Shown here: piece by piece, positions 4,867 to 6,013 of the stretch
How the letters are laid out: each line of letters begins with the position of its first letter
Position numbering within the stretch: the stretch's first letter is position 1
The notes under the pieces: generated by a model
The model's input: the letters and a program-made list of their open reading frames with translations, nothing else
Database searches by the model: none
What the model was told of the DNA's origin: nothing
Made by a program: the position numbers and the translations under genes
Assembly (NCBI GenBank): GCA_002392385.1
Contig: DGGX01000043.1
Location: forward strand, 1 to 6,013
From: Lachnospiraceae bacterium UBA3863
Lineage (GTDB): Bacteria > Bacillota > Clostridia > Lachnospirales > Lachnospiraceae
DNA: 6,013 nucleotides
Direction of reading: 5' to 3'

Positions 4867-6013
4867 ATGGAAATAACCGAATCCGTTCTGCGCAAATACG
4901 CGGAACTGATCGTACGCACCGGCGCCAATGTGCAGCCGGGACAGGTGGTGCAGCTCACCATCGCGGTGGAGCAGCATGCTTTTGCCGCTATGGTCATGGA
5001 GGCCTGCTACAAGGCCGGCGCGAGGAAGGTGAACATCGACTGGACCTGTGATGTCCAGAGCAGACTGAATTATCTGTACGCGGACCAGGAGACCCTTTCC
5101 GCCGTACTTCCCTGGGAGGAGGCCAAACTGCAGCAGATGGTGGATGACCTTCCCTGCAGGATCTTCGTCGTATCGGAGGATCCCGATGCCATGGACGGCG
5201 TGGATCCCCAGAAACTGTCCGCCGTGACCCAGAGCCGGGCCAGGGTGATCAAGCCCTACCGCAACGCCATTGAGGGTAAGCATCAGTGGACCATCGCCGC
5301 CTACCCTTCGGAAAAATGGGCCTGCAAATGCTTCCCGGACGCGGAGAGTCCGGAGGAGGCCGTACAGATGCTGTGGGAGGCGATCCTGAAGACCGTGCGG
5401 GTCACGGAGGGTAACGATCCCGTGGCCGCCTGGAAGGCACACACGGATTTCATCGAGGAGAAGGCCGCCTGGCTCAACGCCCAGGGCTTCACCTCTCTCC
5501 GCTACCGGAGCGCCAACGGCACGGACTTCACCGTGGACCTGATCCCGGAAGCCAGATGGGAGGGCGCCGGGGCGGTCAATCCCCTGAACGGCGCCTTCTA
5601 TATTCCCAATATGCCCACGGAGGAGATCTTCACCTCCCCGCGGGCGGGCAGCTGCGAGGGGACCCTGGTGGCCGTCAAGCCCCTGTCCTGGAACAGCCAG
5701 ATCATCGACGGATTCTCCATCACCTTTGAAAACGGACGCGCGGTCTCCTGCAGGGCCGAGAAGGGACAGACCCTTCTGGAACAGATGCTGCGGATGGACG
5801 ACGGCGCTTCCATGCTGGGAGAAGTGGCCCTGGTGCCCAAGGAGAGCCCTGTAAACCAGTGCGGCTTCCTGTTTTACGAGACCCTTTTCGACGAGAACGC
5901 CTGCTGCCACTGCGCCGTGGGCATGGGCTTCAAGGAGGTGCTGCCGGGCGGCGACGACCTGACCATGGAAGAGGCCGTGGAGCGGGGGATCAACGATTCC
6001 ATCATCCATGTGG
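4867..6013 (+). CDS. M29 family aminopeptidase (AmpS/aminopeptidase T-like), 3' partial
   Basis: The frame is open from the ATG at 4867 to the window edge: 382 residues, with roughly 30 missing compared with the usual 370-415. AGGAGG at 4855-4860 lies 6 bases before the start. The N-terminal half matches the M29 alpha/beta domain (LRKYAELIVRTGANVQPGQ at 8-26). The C-terminal catalytic half shows the metal-site residues in order: Glu253 in MPTEEIFTSP, Glu319 in GEVALVP, His348 in ENACCHCAVG, and His381 in NDSIIH at the very edge; the partner Asp two residues on falls outside the window. These numbers agree with the family numbering as I recall it. The conserved Tyr expected seven residues after His348 is Phe355 here. 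Known for the family: cytoplasmic two-metal enzymes that remove N-terminal amino acids from peptides. The gene follows carbonic anhydrase by 20 bases, so one operon is likely. No frameshift is seen. Confidence 0.95.
   Translation, partial: MEITESVLRKYAELIVRTGANVQPGQVVQLTIAVEQHAFAAMVMEACYKAGARKVNIDWTCDVQSRLNYLYADQETLSAVLPWEEAKLQQMVDDLPCRIFVVSEDPDAMDGVDPQKLSAVTQSRARVIKPYRNAIEGKHQWTIAAYPSEKWACKCFPDAESPEEAVQMLWEAILKTVRVTEGNDPVAAWKAHTDFIEEKAAWLNAQGFTSLRYRSANGTDFTVDLIPEARWEGAGAVNPLNGAFYIPNMPTEEIFTSPRAGSCEGTLVAVKPLSWNSQIIDGFSITFENGRAVSCRAEKGQTLLEQMLRMDDGASMLGEVALVPKESPVNQCGFLFYETLFDENACCHCAVGMGFKEVLPGGDDLTMEEAVERGINDSIIHV

Noticed and set aside
4810..6009. A 399-codon open frame on the minus strand
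   Set aside because: It is antisense to the M29 aminopeptidase, whose metal-site motifs are intact on the plus strand. It has low-complexity Gly/His/Leu-rich composition.

Overview
This is an ordinary-looking chromosomal stretch of a GC-rich Gram-positive bacterium, most likely a gut Clostridia/Lachnospiraceae-type organism. That guess rests on strong AGGAGG-type ribosome binding sites before nearly every gene, GC-ending codons, a DUF2232 (YybS-like) membrane protein typical of Firmicutes, a PucR/CdaR-type regulator and an M29 aminopeptidase. No rRNA, tRNA, CRISPR array, transposase, integrase or attachment site is visible.

Layout, left to right. (1) Bases 1-1270, plus strand: the 3' part of a VanX-like M15 D-Ala-D-Ala dipeptidase, then a histidine-phosphatase (phosphoglycerate mutase-like) gene 41 bases downstream. 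They probably share a transcript. (2) Bases 1291-2451, minus strand: a complete PucR-family regulator, convergent with the phosphatase across a 20-base gap. (3) Bases 2452-2662: a regulatory gap between pucR and a divergent small gene. It holds a candidate pucR promoter and two CACAA/TTGTG dyads whose centres lie 53 bp apart. (4) Bases 2663-2905: a 54-codon gene of unknown function with a near-ideal Shine-Dalgarno and a textbook intrinsic terminator. (5) Bases 3020-4219: a DUF2232 polytopic membrane protein whose cytoplasmic-looking tail contains an exact 39-bp in-frame tandem duplication. (6) Bases 4223-4264: a perfect 17-bp inverted repeat without a plus-strand U-tract, overlapped by a plausible promoter. 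(7) Bases 4292-6013: a beta-carbonic anhydrase followed 20 bases later by an M29 aminopeptidase that runs off the right edge, probably one operon.

Two genes act on peptides (dipeptidase, aminopeptidase), one is a phosphatase or mutase of unknown substrate, one makes bicarbonate and one is a metabolite-type regulator. Nothing in the sequence proves that they form one pathway. The dipeptidase could recycle D-Ala-D-Ala or cell-wall peptides. No vanH, vanA or vanRS partner is visible, so a glycopeptide-resistance role cannot be claimed.

I do not see a convincing new multi-gene system. The best leads are the pucR/small-gene divergent region with its repeated half-sites, the orphan 54-residue protein, the recent duplication in the DUF2232 tail, and the promoter/dyad overlap before the carbonic anhydrase. 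Promoter and operator calls are by-eye consensus matches.
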